The notes: a model not told the origin generated them from the sequence alone. A stretch of 64,000 nt of DNA from Devosia sp. A8/3-2 (GCA_025452255.1 CP104975.1:248001-312000); one strand, 5' to 3'; counted from the stretch's first letter, positions 47,233 to 57,661 are shown. Program-made: numbers and translations.

Positions 47233-47611
47233 AAATTGCGGTATCAGTTTCCGCCGCCGAGCCGCAATCGGCCGCAGAGTCGTCGTTGCTGCACCAAGAC
47301 CGCTCTTGGCGCAACGCTGCAACCTCGGCCTATTCGCACGGAAGTCCGCTTTTGGAATTCTGCTACGACCGGCACAAACACCGCGTCGGCGAAACGCTCC
47401 ATTGTAGCCGTTTGGCGTGTCTCGCTAAATTCCCGAAAGCGGACATAATTGTTTTGCGCAGTTGGCGACCTGTTTGAGGTGGTTTGCAGACAGTCTGCTG
47501 TTCCACCAGATGTTGAGTGAGCTACGGATGTGGACGCGCCATTTAGTCAGCCCTGACAAAGGTGTTGGCTGCATTACCAAGTTGATCTAGCCTCCAGTTA
47601 AGGGAGGGCTC
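47233..47611. other. Intergenic stretch, no gene seen
   Basis: About 380 bases between divergent defence operons. No convincing coding sequence. It must hold the promoter of the ATPase operon. Confidence 0.45.
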
Positions 47612-47814
47612 ATGACAGATAAAATCTATTCAAAGGTCGAAGCAGAAGCCGAGTTATCCGTAATAAATCGGGTGTTGTCTGCATTCACCGAAGCTGTCGC
47701 TGCGACGGACGGTCTTGATGACGTATCCAAGCGACTTGCTGAGACTCTGATCGCCAAAAAGACCTCAGCGAAGCGGCCCTTCATCGCGCGCTCTTTGAGG
47801 CAGACCAACCATGA
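47612..47814 (+). CDS. Small helical protein coupled to the zinc-hook ATPase (one frame break)
   Basis: 67 residues after correcting one A-run near 47762: SKVEAEAELSVINRVLSAFT, RLAETLIAKK, then DLSEAALHRALFEADQP. ATG at 47612 follows GGGAGGGCTC. Two amphipathic helices, acidic, no membrane segment. Its TGA overlaps the ATPase start (ATGA), so the two are translationally coupled and probably form a complex. I do not recognise a family. Possible roles are antitoxin, regulator or adaptor for the ATPase. Confidence 0.6.
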
Positions 47815-50277
47815 TCCGAGTCGAGACGCTCACGATTTCAGAGTTCCGCGGAATTCGAAGCCTGACGCTCAACCTCAATCGTAGAAACTTCGCGGTATGC
47901 GGATCGAACGGCACGGGAAAAAGCGGTGTCGTTGATGCTTTGGAGTTCGTCATGACGGGCTCTGATTTCCCGACTTTCTGGAAAGGGGCGTGGCGACCTG
48001 TCGCTGAAGGAGCATGGCCCCCACGTCGACAGCAGGAAGTCGCCAGAGAAGGCGTACGTCGAAGCTTCTGTGTGGATACCATCGCTCAAAAAGTCAGTGA
48101 AGGTCCGCCGATCGGTCAAAGCCCCTGCCGTGCTGGAGGCGTCACCGGACAGCCCCCAAGTTCAGGCGGTCTTCCGTCAGCTTGAAGCGCACCCGGAAAT
48201 CGCTTTGTCGAGACGCGAAATCATCCGGTTCGTCCTAACGGAACCGAGGCAACGCGCCAAGGACGTGCAGGCCTTGCTCAAGCTGGACGATCTTGAAACC
48301 ATTCGTGCCCGCCTCCTCAAAATTTCCAACGCTGCGCAGGCAGTTTCGAAATCGGCATCAGCAATGCGGGATGGGGCGAAGGCCGAGTTTACGCGCGCTC
48401 TGGTCATTGATGACGCGACATCCGCTGAGATTCTCAACGCCGCAAACCAGCGGCGGGAGTTGATTGGCTCGGAACCGCTTATCACGCTGGGGCCGGACGG
48501 ATCGCTTCGCGATGGCCTAGCGACGCAGGCTGGAGGCGCGATCGAGGTTATAAACAAGGCTGTTGCGAAAGCCGATACGGACGCTCTCCAAGCTTCGCTC
48601 GTTCGCCGACAGGAAGCCGACTTCCGGCTGCAAATCGCAGCTGCCAAGGAAGCAATAGAAGCGCTGCTGGCGGATGAGGCGCTTCTGAAGAACGTCGTGC
48701 GCGACGACTTCCTGAAGACCGCCCTTGAACTCTACGACGGAGAGATTTGCCCGGTCTGCGACACGCCAAAGTCGCTCGACGAACTTAGCGCGATCATCCG
48801 GGGAAACGCGAGAAGCTGGTAGCCGTGAAGGCATTGCGCACTACTGCCGAGCAGGCGGTGTCCGTAATCAAAGATGCCATTGATGCCGAGGCCGCACTTG
48901 CGCGGCTCGTCTATGTCGTGGGCAAAAAGCTTCTAAGCGACGCCGAGTTGGTTGGCCTCACCAGCCACGGAAAATCGCTTGCCCATACGAGCGCCACATT
49001 CGCAGCCTTCCTGCCCCTAACCGAAACCCCGGCCGGCTTCGATCAAGTCGAGCCGTCGCAGGTAATCACCGATACACTCGCCACGCTCCAACAGAAGATT
49101 GGCGCGCTTCCTGATCCGTCGGACCGAGACGCCGCGCGAATACCTTATCACCGGGCAAGTGCGACTTGAGGCTCTCCGAAAGGCAAACGCTGCCGCTAAG
49201 ACAGCGGAGGCGAAAGCTGCGAGAGCGAAGCGAGTTTTCGATATCTACGCGCAGACGTCCAACGACGCGCTGGAGAAGGTCTACGAGGATGTACAGACGC
49301 ACTTCGTGGACCTCTATCGCCGGATCAATGCCGACGATGAGAGTACGTTTGAAGCGAAGCTAAAGCCCTCGCTCGGCAAGCTCGGGTTCGGCGTCGATTT
49401 CTACAAGCGAGGGTTCTTTCCTCCGGGCGCCTATCACAGCGAAGGCCATCAGGACAGCATGGGGCTGTGCTTATACCTCGCCCTGATGAAGTACCTGTTG
49501 GGGTCTGGATTTACGTTCTCCGTTCTCGACGATGTGCTGATGTCGGTCGATGCAGGCCATCGACGCGAGGTCTCCAAGCTTCTCAAGGCTGAGTTCCCTG
49601 ACACGCAGTTTGTCCTGACGACGCACGATCAGGCCCGGCTCAAATTCATGAGTACAACCGGCCTCGTCGCAGCTAAGGATAAGGTCCTGTTTCGCAAATG
49701 GACGGTCGATGAAGGCCCTACGACGTGGGGCAAGGGCGACGTATGGGACGAAATCCGGGAAAAGGCCGCGAACGATGACGTGCCCGGGGCAGCGTCAGCC
49801 CTCCGGCGATGCACGGAGCACCTGTCGGCCGAGGCCTGCCGGGCGCTTCGAGCCAAGGTCGAGTTCAGTGTCGATGGTCACCACGACCTCGGCGACCTTC
49901 TGGACCCTGCGCTCGGACAGATGAAATCGCTCCTGAAGGACGCGCGGCTGGCAGCCGACACTTGGTCCGATACCGAGCGTGTGGCGTCGATCACAGCGAT
50001 GGAAAAGCAATTTGCCGACGCCGTCGCCGCCGCGAAGGTTGAACAGTGGCAGATCAACCCGGCTGTCCATCACAACGAATGGGCCAACCTTCAGAAACCC
50101 GAGATACTTGCCGTTATCGACGCCTTTCAAAAGCTCTTTGCGTTGTTCAACTGCACCCAATGCGGCGTGTTGATCGAAGTGAGCCCCGGACGTGGCAGCA
50201 GGGAGTTTCTCCAGTGCAACTGCGGAAAGGTGAAGCTGTCTTTCATGCACCAGCCAAAGGATCAAACGTTCGCCTGA
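47811..50277 (+). CDS. RecF/SMC-like ATPase with a zinc hook and C-terminal zinc ribbon (frame broken)
   Basis: About 820 residues after correction. Walker A is GSNGTGKSG at residues 31-39, following FRGIRSLTLNLN as in RecF/SbcC proteins. The motif SLKEHGPHVDSR follows a break near 47980. Long coiled-coil arms flank a CPVC zinc hook (EICPVCDTP). Breaks lie near 48815 and 49120. The second ATPase half has SEGHQDSMGLCLYLALMKYL (signature region) and Walker B with D-loop FSVLDDVLMSVDAGHR, then VLTTHDQARL. The C-terminus is an extra domain ending in a zinc ribbon (CTQCGVLIEV and CNCGKVKL). It is not RecF, RecN or SbcC by context. A defence or DNA-sensing role is inferred from the neighbours. Confidence 0.75.
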
Positions 50278-50502
50278 CCTTGGCGCCTGAAGGCGGGAAG
50301 GCCTGCCTGCGCAAGGGCTGCTTTCCATGATGCCGCGACCCAAACCCGCCATTCCGCTTACGGCCCCATTTTTGCCGTTGCCCGGATCCTGATGAATGGT
50401 GGAAAGGGGGCCGCTTGCCGACGGTCAGGTTTAGGCGGCAGAGTCACGACAGCTGACATGCAAGTTTCCGCCTGTTAGCTCTATCCATGGCCATGCGGCC
50501 TT

Positions 50503-53418
50503 ATGGAGAATCGCTTGAGCCGTCAGTTGATCAACGAATACCGCGCCGAGCTCGATCGGTTGCGTGCCGTCTCGGGCAGCCGCCGCGAAAGCGTGCTGCG
50601 GGAAGCCTTTAAGGATCTGCTGAAGCGCTGGGGCCGCGCTCACGACCTGCAATTCGTTTCCGAACATGACATCGTCACCACGCAGAAGAACCGCATCTAT
50701 CTCGACGGCGCGCTGCTCCATGCCCTGCGCGTGCCGTTCGGCTATTGGGAAGCCAAGGACCTCGACGACGATCTCGACGCGGAGATCGCGGCCAAAACAC
50801 GCAAAGGCTATCCGCGCGACAATATCATTTATTCCGACGATCACACTGCTGTCCTGATCCAAGACGGGCAGGAAGTCGAGCGCGTAGCGATGGACGATAC
50901 TGACGCACTCTATGCGCTGCTTGCTCGGTTCTTCGCACATGAGCGCAGAGAGATCGCCGACTTCAACCGGGCGGTGCGCCAATTCAGTCACGACCTCCCC
51001 GCCGTGCTTGAGGCGCTGCGTGACCTGATCGCCAAGAAGCGCAAGGTCTCGAAGCCCTTCGTCTCTGCCGAAAAGGCGTTCCTTAAGCACGCACAGGAAG
51101 CGATCAACCCGGCGGTCACCCAAGGTGACGTGCAGGAAATGCTGATCCAGCACATCCTAACCGAGGACATCTTCGCTAAGGTGTTCGACAATCCCGATTT
51201 TCACCGCCAGAACAACGTCGCCTCCGAACTCTACAAGTTAGAGGAAAAGCTATTCGCCCGCGGTGAGAAATCTACGCTTCTGCGCGCACTGTCCCCCTAC
51301 TATTCCGGCATCGCGCGCACCGCCGCGGTCATCCAGAGCCATTCGGAAAAGCAGGGCTTCCTCAAGGGACTCTACGAGAATTTCTACAAGGTCTACAACG
51401 CCAAGGCCGCCGACCGGCTCGGCGTGGTCTATACGCCCGGCGAGATCGTCCGCTTCATGATCCGATCGGCTGATTGGCTATGCGAGAAGCACTTCGACAA
51501 GAATCTCATCGATCGAGGCGTCGAGATCCTCGATCCTGCAACCGGTACAGGCACCTTCATTGTCGAACTGCTCGAGCACTTCCGTGGCGACGGCGAAAAG
51601 CTACGCCACAAATACAAGGAGGAGTTGCACGCCAACGAAGTTGCGATCCTGCCTTATTACGTCGCCAATCTGAACATTGAGGCTACCTATCAAGCGATCA
51701 CGGGTAAATTCGCGGAATTTGAGAATCTTTGCTTCGTCGACACGCTCGACAATGTCGACGCGCTAGGCATCCATTCCGGCCACCAGTACGACCTGCTCGG
51801 TAGCCTGACCGACGAAAATATCGAGCGCATCAAGCGCCAAAACCGCCGCAAGATCAGCGTTATCATTGGAAACCCGCCCTATAACGCCAATCAGCAAAGT
51901 GAGAACGACAACAATAAGAACCGGGCCTATGCGCACATCGATAAGCGCATCAAGGAGACGTATATCAAGGCAAGCACAGCGCAGAAGACCAAGCTTTACG
52001 ATATGTACGTTCGCTTCCTACGTTGGGCGAGCGATCGACTAGGTGATGACGGCATTCTAGCCTTCGTGAGCAACTCGTCGTTCCTCCACAAGAATAGCTT
52101 CGATGGGGTTCGGGCCGTGCTCGAACGCGATTTCAATGAGCTCTGGGCAATCGATCTTAAGGGAGACGCCCGTTCTTCGGGAGAAGCCCGACGTCGACAA
52201 GGCGGAAACGTGTTTGGCGACCAAATCAAGGTTGGCGTCGCAGTTTATATTCTCGTCAAGAAGAAAGGTGCCAAGGGTTTCAAGCTCCATTATGATTCGA
52301 TTGAAGATTACCGAGGTGCCGACGATAAGATTGCGTTCTTAAGCAAGCCTCTCGGCTCCCGCCCGATGACAACAGCGAAGCCTGATGCGGCACACACATG
52401 GCTCAATCAAGCTACTGAAGGTTCCTTCGGGCTCCCCCTCGCAGATAAGCAGACGAAGGGTTCTCCTGGCAGCACGCGTGACCGCGCGATTTTCAAGATT
52501 TACTCTCTCGGGGTGTCCACCAACCGGGACGATTGGCTTTATGGCCGCTCCGCCGACGATGTTGCTGCCAAAGCGACTGAGCTAATTTCGACGTACGACA
52601 AATTTCCGCCAAAGCCGATCGAATTTCCTAGTAGCATTAAGTGGTCTCAGAATCTTAAACGGAGACTCGCACAAGGTCGCCGGGAGGCGTTCGACGCTAA
52701 ACGAATCGTAAGTGCGAGCTATCGTCCTTTCAGTCCAAGGTGGCTCTACCAGTCCTCATTGTTTGTCGATGAGCCGGGAATGGCCGCCAGTCTCTTCCCT
52801 GAGGGTTCAACAAATCTTGGAATCTGCTTCAGCGATATCGGGTCGCGCACAAACTACTGCGTTCTTGCGATAAGCGGCATCGCTGACCTCCACTTTGGAG
52901 CCGCTGTCGACGCCTATCAACAGGTCACCCGCTATCGCTACACGAAATCCGGCGAGCAGATCGACAACGTCACCGACTGGGCACTCAACAAGTTCGTCAA
53001 GGAATACGGCAGGAGAGGCGTCACTAAAGATACGATATTTCACTATGTGTACGCCGTCCTCCACGATCCGATTTATCGTGAGACCTATGCGCTAAACCTC
53101 AGGCGTGAATTTCCACGCATCCCCTTCTATCCTGATTTCGCCCGCTGGGCGGGGTGGGGCAAATCGCTGATGGCGCTGCACATCGACTATCAAGACGTCG
53201 CGCCTCGGCCGATAAAGCGGATCGAGACGCCTTCGAGACGCGCCGCTGGCACACACCCTAAGCCTGTCCTCAAGTCACAACCGAAGCTGGGTGTGGTGGC
53301 GATCGATTCTGACACGCAGCTGGCCGACATCCCGCTTGAGGCTTGGACTTATGTGCTTGGCAACCGTTCGGCGATTGACTGGGTACTAGACCAGCACAAG
53401 GACAGGCGTCCGCGCTGA
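50503..53418 (+). CDS. Restriction-modification fusion enzyme (type ISP/type IIG-like, no helicase)
   Basis: Intact 971-residue protein, the longest clean frame here. The N-terminus has a PD-(D/E)xK-like nuclease site: Asp near residue 68 (RIYLDGA) and EAK in FGYWEAKDLDDD at 83-85. A helical linker follows. The N6-adenine methylase has VVYTPGEIVRFMIR, motif I LDPATGTGTF at about 343-352 and motif IV NPPY at 457. The rest is a target-recognition and C-terminal specificity region. Type ISP enzymes usually also carry a helicase between nuclease and methylase. None is present, so this is more like a type IIG enzyme. The start is ATG 50503. It would cut or mark foreign DNA as a single chain. Confidence 0.82.
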   Translation: MENRLSRQLINEYRAELDRLRAVSGSRRESVLREAFKDLLKRWGRAHDLQFVSEHDIVTTQKNRIYLDGALLHALRVPFGYWEAKDLDDDLDAEIAAKTRKGYPRDNIIYSDDHTAVLIQDGQEVERVAMDDTDALYALLARFFAHERREIADFNRAVRQFSHDLPAVLEALRDLIAKKRKVSKPFVSAEKAFLKHAQEAINPAVTQGDVQEMLIQHILTEDIFAKVFDNPDFHRQNNVASELYKLEEKLFARGEKSTLLRALSPYYSGIARTAAVIQSHSEKQGFLKGLYENFYKVYNAKAADRLGVVYTPGEIVRFMIRSADWLCEKHFDKNLIDRGVEILDPATGTGTFIVELLEHFRGDGEKLRHKYKEELHANEVAILPYYVANLNIEATYQAITGKFAEFENLCFVDTLDNVDALGIHSGHQYDLLGSLTDENIERIKRQNRRKISVIIGNPPYNANQQSENDNNKNRAYAHIDKRIKETYIKASTAQKTKLYDMYVRFLRWASDRLGDDGILAFVSNSSFLHKNSFDGVRAVLERDFNELWAIDLKGDARSSGEARRRQGGNVFGDQIKVGVAVYILVKKKGAKGFKLHYDSIEDYRGADDKIAFLSKPLGSRPMTTAKPDAAHTWLNQATEGSFGLPLADKQTKGSPGSTRDRAIFKIYSLGVSTNRDDWLYGRSADDVAAKATELISTYDKFPPKPIEFPSSIKWSQNLKRRLAQGRREAFDAKRIVSASYRPFSPRWLYQSSLFVDEPGMAASLFPEGSTNLGICFSDIGSRTNYCVLAISGIADLHFGAAVDAYQQVTRYRYTKSGEQIDNVTDWALNKFVKEYGRRGVTKDTIFHYVYAVLHDPIYRETYALNLRREFPRIPFYPDFARWAGWGKSLMALHIDYQDVAPRPIKRIETPSRRAAGTHPKPVLKSQPKLGVVAIDSDTQLADIPLEAWTYVLGNRSAIDWVLDQHKDRRPR

Positions 53419-53783
53419 TCCAACTGTCGCTGCGAAGTTCAACTACTATCGCTTTGCCGATCATAAAGAGAGTATCATCGAGTTACTGGCAAAAGTAACG
53501 CGAGTAAGTGTCGAGACAACCACGATCACCGCCGCGATGGCAGGCCTTGATCGCTCAGCGTGGCCTGTTACCACCACCTAAAGTGGCGTCTTTCGAACAC
53601 CGGCGACTGGTGGATTTGCTGACCGCGCTTGTCAGGACTGAGAAGTCAGGATTCTGCCCCCCACGTGAGCGAAGGCACAGGCGCCGTCTACCTTAGGTGC
53701 GCATAGCCACGCGCATAATTTGGAATTGATTTCCGGAAAATTGTCAGGCATCATGTTTAAGATCACATGGAGTCGCGTTTCCC
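53419..53783. other. Intergenic stretch, no firm gene
   Basis: About 365 bases. One short segment (FEHRRLVDLLTALVRTE, plus strand near 53595-53645) looks protein-like but has no start, stop or family I can name, so it may be debris of a former gene. Confidence 0.35.
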
Positions 53784-54388
53784 ATGCCTACCCCGCACCA
53801 AGCTACAGTCCGCCAGCTTCTGAAAGAGCAGGGTAGGGACGCAATTATCCGTCAGGCTGTCGAGGATGCATGGGCGACCGTAAAAGCCATGCCGGGTCGT
53901 GCTCGGTGGCGCTGTAAGACGACCACGGCCGAGTTGGTGTGGGAGCACATGATTGAAAACGTCATTGCCGGGCTTGCTGACGATAAGGATGTGCGGGTGG
54001 TGACCCATCACGACACCGTATCGTTCATTATCGGCGATACCGTACTGATGCGGATGAAAAGGCCGACCTGCAGCTCCGGACCAAAAACTATCCTACGGCT
54101 CAGGCGACCCTGTTCCACGCCCATGAATCCGACCTGTTCGGGTATTCTGGCCTGCAGCGGGTCGAAGCTACCTACGTGCTGAACCGCTTTGCCACGGACA
54201 TTGACTGGATCGGCATAGTTGCCCGAGAACAGAACAACGTCCTGTGGCAATTTGAGCTTGGCGCAGACGCAGAAGGCGACGTTGTGGCATTCCCTGTTGC
54301 GCCGCCAGCTGGCCCAGCGGCCGATCGCGTGTTGAAAGTTAAAGATACCGGAGCCGGCGATGAGGCCGCTCAGAAGAAAGGCGAATGA
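53784..54388 (+). CDS. Partner of the XRE-ImmA/IrrE protein, unknown family (one frame break)
   Basis: About 201 residues after one break near 54060. The first part holds ATVRQLLKEQGRDAIIRQAV and TVSFIIGDTVLMRMKR, and the second TAQATLFHAHESDLFGYSGL, VEATYVLNRFATDIDWIGIV and LWQFELGADAEGDVVAFPVA. It is soluble, with no known motif. ATG 53784 has GGAG upstream at moderate spacing. Its stop overlaps the next start (ATGA). Pairs of XRE-COG2856 proteins with an unknown upstream gene are predicted toxin-antitoxin or mobile-element regulators, so this could be the toxin (inference). Confidence 0.6.
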
Positions 54389-55462
54389 CCACGCAATTCA
54401 ATCCAGGGGTTGCTACTGCTTGCGCGGCAGTACCGACGCACGAGTCAGACGGAGCTTGCGCGCGCCGCTGAGGTCAATCAGGGCCACTATTCCCGCATCG
54501 AAAATGGCCTGACGGCGGAAGACCCTGCAGCTGATGTGGTCGAGCGCCTTGCCCGTGCACTTCGGTTTCCGGCTGCCTTCTTTTATCAGCAAGACGGCCT
54601 GACCGGCCTGCCGTTGAGCGTACATCCTATGAACCGCAAGAAGGCAAGCGTGGCCGAAGGCGCGCTTCGACAGGTGCACGCAGAGCTGAATATCCGCCTG
54701 ATCCATCTGCGCCGTTATATGCGGGCCATCGAGATCGAGCCCGAGCTGCCATTGCCGCATATCGATGTGGAAGACGGTGGCGGGCCGCAGGAAATTGCAC
54801 GCAAGATCAGGCGCGCTCGGTCAATTCCCGACGGCCCGATCGACAATCTCACCAACTACTGCGAACGCGCCGGCATCCTTGTGATCGAGTGCGAATTTGA
54901 TGCGCCGATCGATGGTGTAACCATGATGGTCAGGGACCTACCGCCGGCGATTTTCCTGAACCGAAAAGTGCCGGCCGATCGTGCCCGCTTTTCGCTTGCT
55001 CACGAACTTGGTCATGTCGTCATGCACCGGGTGCCGACCGACAGCATCGAGGAAGAGGCTCATGCTTTCGCCGGCGAGCTGCTCGTGCCGGAAAAGTCAT
55101 ACCGCAGATCATTGATAGGTCAGCGCCTCACGCTCGAATGGCTGGCACGGCAGAAGGCATTCTGGCGCGTGTCGATGCAGTTTTTACTGTACCGTGCCGG
55201 CGCCCTTGACTTGGTTACCCGCCACCAGACCGAGTATCTCTGGAAGAGGATATCTGCGCTTGGCTGGCGGACGCGCGAGCCAGAGGAAACGGATATTCCG
55301 CCAGAACGCCCTACAGTATTTCCCCGGCTGGTGCGCCATCACGCCGAAACCTTGGGATACGGCATCGACGAGCTGAAAACGCTGCTCAATGTCGACCCTG
55401 ACGATATTCGCCAGCTCTATGGCGCGCACTTGAGCAAGCATCGCCTTTATGCAGTGAAATAG
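54385..55462 (+). CDS. XRE helix-turn-helix plus ImmA/IrrE metallopeptidase (one frame break)
   Basis: About 359 residues. ATG 54385 gives MTTQFNPG, then the frame shifts in a GGGG run near 54409 and continues with LLLLARQYRRTSQTELARAA, EVNQGHYSRIENG, a Cro/CI-type domain. Residues from about 150 form an ImmA/IrrE (COG2856) domain with the zinc-protease motif ARFSLAHELGHVVMHR, HELGH near residue 206. Such proteins cut or bind a repressor, or act as antitoxins of the neighbour. Tight coupling to the gene before it supports a two-gene system. Confidence 0.85.
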
Positions 55463-55475
55463 TCAGGAGGACCAT

Positions 55476-55979
55476 TTGACCCACGATCACACGGATCATG
55501 GCAAATGGTCCGAAGCCGGCGTTCCTAAAAAGGGTTGGAACTGCATCGGGATCGACGATCTGGAAGAACCTTCCCAGACCTGCGAAATGTGCGGCACTGC
55601 GGAAATCCGGTACGTGCATTACATGCAGCACCCTGATTACCCGGAGGAGCTTGCCGTCGGGTGCATTTGCGCCGAGAACATGGAACAGGACTATGTCCGG
55701 CCACGTGAGCGGGAGAAGCGCCTGCGTACACTTGCCAGCCGGCGCAAGACTTGGGGGCTCAGGCAGTGGAAGGTATCAAGCAAGGGGAACCCATACCTCA
55801 ATGTTGAGGGTTTCAACTTGGTCTTGACCCATAGTGACCGCGGTTGGCGTGTGATCGTTTCCAACCGCAGTTCAGGCGCTTCGCAAACAGGCCGTACCCA
55901 CTATGAGTTAGAAGCCGATGCAAAGCAGGCGGCGCTTACTGCGCTACTGTGGGCGAAGGATCATTTGAATCAGGGTTAA
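55476..55979 (+). CDS. Zinc-ribbon protein of unknown function (167 aa)
   Basis: Intact frame. It has CEMCGTAEIRYVHYMQHPDY followed by VGCICAENM, a four-cysteine metal site, then a basic region (RPREREKRLRTLASRRKTW) and a WRV-SNRSS C-terminal fold with KQAALTALLWAKDHL. It could bind nucleic acid through the basic patch. TTG/ATG start choice: the start at 55476 follows AGGAGGACC. It lies 13 bases after the ImmA/IrrE gene, so it may be a third member of that operon. Confidence 0.6.
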   Translation: MTHDHTDHGKWSEAGVPKKGWNCIGIDDLEEPSQTCEMCGTAEIRYVHYMQHPDYPEELAVGCICAENMEQDYVRPREREKRLRTLASRRKTWGLRQWKVSSKGNPYLNVEGFNLVLTHSDRGWRVIVSNRSSGASQTGRTHYELEADAKQAALTALLWAKDHLNQG

Positions 55980-56056
55980 CCGGTGCCCGTCACTGTCTCT
56001 CTAAGCGATCGGTATTGCTATTGCTATCCTGCACAGCTCCGAGGGCGTGTCATTGG

Positions 56057-56479
56057 CTAGCACCAGAACTCATTGCCGTCGGGCCATCTTCGAGCCAATC
56101 CTTCATTAATCAAGATATCCCCGACATCCGTACCGCGGATCCTAATCGTCATGAGCACGCGGCCATATCGATCCTCGCCACCAGTCGCGACTGTGAAGGT
56201 ATTGCCGTTCAACAACTGAAGTAGACGAGCACTAGCCTGCTTCGCCAAAGCAACCTCAGCTTGGCCACCGCATATATCGTTATAGGGCTCGGGCGTATCA
56301 TAGCTTTCGAGCCTGAGGTTGACGCCCTGCAGCCAGATCGTGTCGCCATCGACGACGCAGGTGACCCTTTCGCGGCCGCACATGGCGAAGCGGACGTTCC
56401 ACTCTTGTGCCTGAGCAGGCGTCATCTCTAGCGTAGCGACGAACATGATGATGGCGGCAGTAATACGGTTGTGGATCAT
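56057..56479 (-). CDS. Secreted thermonuclease-like (SNase) protein
   Basis: 140 residues from ATG 56479 with a signal peptide (ITAAIIMFVATLEMTPAQAQ). The SNase-fold core is VVDGDTIWLQGVNLRLESYD, then EVALAKQASARLLQLLNG, EDRYGRVLMTIRI and INEGLARRWPDG. The catalytic Arg/Glu equivalents are partly visible: Asp in DGDT, Arg in LRLESYDTPE, and RYGR. The C-terminus ends in a Cys that may pair with others. It would degrade DNA or RNA in the periplasm. Not clearly a defence gene. Confidence 0.8.
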   Translation of the reverse strand: MIHNRITAAIIMFVATLEMTPAQAQEWNVRFAMCGRERVTCVVDGDTIWLQGVNLRLESYDTPEPYNDICGGQAEVALAKQASARLLQLLNGNTFTVATGGEDRYGRVLMTIRIRGTDVGDILINEGLARRWPDGNEFWC

Positions 56480-56710
56480 TTGCGGTAGGTAACACAAAGT
56501 TCTGCGCTGCTCACCACTCCGGTCGCCGAGCCGCCTCGATCGGATCTGCATAATATGCGGTCTGGAATTGCTACCGGTATGGCCGTTCCCTGACCCCATG
56601 GCTGCCCTCCCATGACTTGTTGCTAAACTTGCAAAGCCGCCGCTACATATCGTGAGCTTGACCGGTTGCATGGCCGCAGGGGCGGACGACCGAAATGAGG
56701 CGCAAGGCAC

Positions 56711-57661
56711 TCATCGCGCGACGACCGGATCCGTCAAGCCATTCAACCTGATCTGGTTCAACTCGGCGGTGGAGAAGACGCCGGCCTTGTGGAGCTGGAT
56801 ATATTCCTCGGAAACACTGGAGCCAAACACGAGGACGTCATCGGTGTTGACCGTGACGATGACGCCGGCGTCGTAAAGTGTCCTAATTGGATGGTTCACG
56901 ATCCTATCGACCCGGCCAAGCATGACGTTGGACGTCGGACAGATGTTGAGCCGAATTTGATGGTCCGCGAGGAAGCGCATGACCGCGGGCGATTCCGCTG
57001 CTGCAATCCCATGCTGCACTTCATCGAGCTCCAATTCTTCGACCGCCTGCCAAACGTCGTCCGCGGTTCCCCACTCTCCCACATGAGCCTTGAGCCGAAG
57101 GCCTTTTGCGCGGGCGGCTCTATAGATGGGCTTGAACACACCGATGGGCTGAGCCAATTCGTCTGCGTAGAGGTCGATACTTCGATAGGAGCCTGCCTCC
57201 AGCAACGGCTCAGTCCAACTCATGAGGGCGTCGACCGGGCAATGCCGAGATAGTCCCAGTTGGGCGATCCATTCGATTTCAGGTGCCACGCGTTCGTGGA
57301 TTTCCTGCATGGCCTGAGTGAGTGCCGTGGCGTTCCCATTCCAAAGGGTTAGTGCCCAAACATCTTCCCCGGCTTCAAGGCGCGTAACGCCGTCATCTTT
57401 GGCCTGCACGAATGTTGCTTCGAGTGCCAGCATTCTGTCCGGCGGCGCCAGAAAGGCCTCGCCGATCCGGTTGGCATTTACCCATTCGTGCATCTCGTCC
57501 ATGGAGGCCAAAACGCGATCGAGGGGAACAATGTCGATGCCCGTCCTCTCACGGACAAAGCTGCGGCTTCCACCGAGGGTTGCATGCGTATGAAGTTCGC
57601 TTTTGGGACACGCAATAAGAGCTTCGTGGTCGTGATTGGCGAGTGCGGCTTCAAATGTCAT
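56711..57661 (-). CDS. Adenosine deaminase-like amidohydrolase
   Basis: Intact 316-residue metal-dependent deaminase. Metal ligands and active-site motifs are visible: PKSELHTHATLGGS (H24, H26), LKAHVGEWGTADDV (His and the Glu general acid), DEVQHGIAAAE and IVTVNTDDVLVFGSS (the two Asp). It is closest in style to ADAL/adenosine deaminases, which act on adenosine, deoxyadenosine or N6-modified AMP. ATG 57661 is chosen because the upstream part has no family similarity. It is too small to be the RADAR RdrB deaminase. It may be ordinary nucleoside salvage. Confidence 0.8.
   Translation of the reverse strand: MTFEAALANHDHEALIACPKSELHTHATLGGSRSFVRERTGIDIVPLDRVLASMDEMHEWVNANRIGEAFLAPPDRMLALEATFVQAKDDGVTRLEAGEDVWALTLWNGNATALTQAMQEIHERVAPEIEWIAQLGLSRHCPVDALMSWTEPLLEAGSYRSIDLYADELAQPIGVFKPIYRAARAKGLRLKAHVGEWGTADDVWQAVEELELDEVQHGIAAAESPAVMRFLADHQIRLNICPTSNVMLGRVDRIVNHPIRTLYDAGVIVTVNTDDVLVFGSSVSEEYIQLHKAGVFSTAELNQIRLNGLTDPVVAR

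Noticed and set aside
47811..50277. ATPase as SbcC, RecN or RecF housekeeping gene
   Set aside because: No sbcD or dnaN/gyrB neighbour; the size, the zinc ribbon at the C-terminus and the SLKEHGPHVD motif do not fit those proteins.
56711..57661. Possible RADAR system because of the adenosine deaminase
   Set aside because: RdrB is far larger, and no RdrA ATPase lies next to it. The zinc-hook ATPase is over 6 kb away and of another family.
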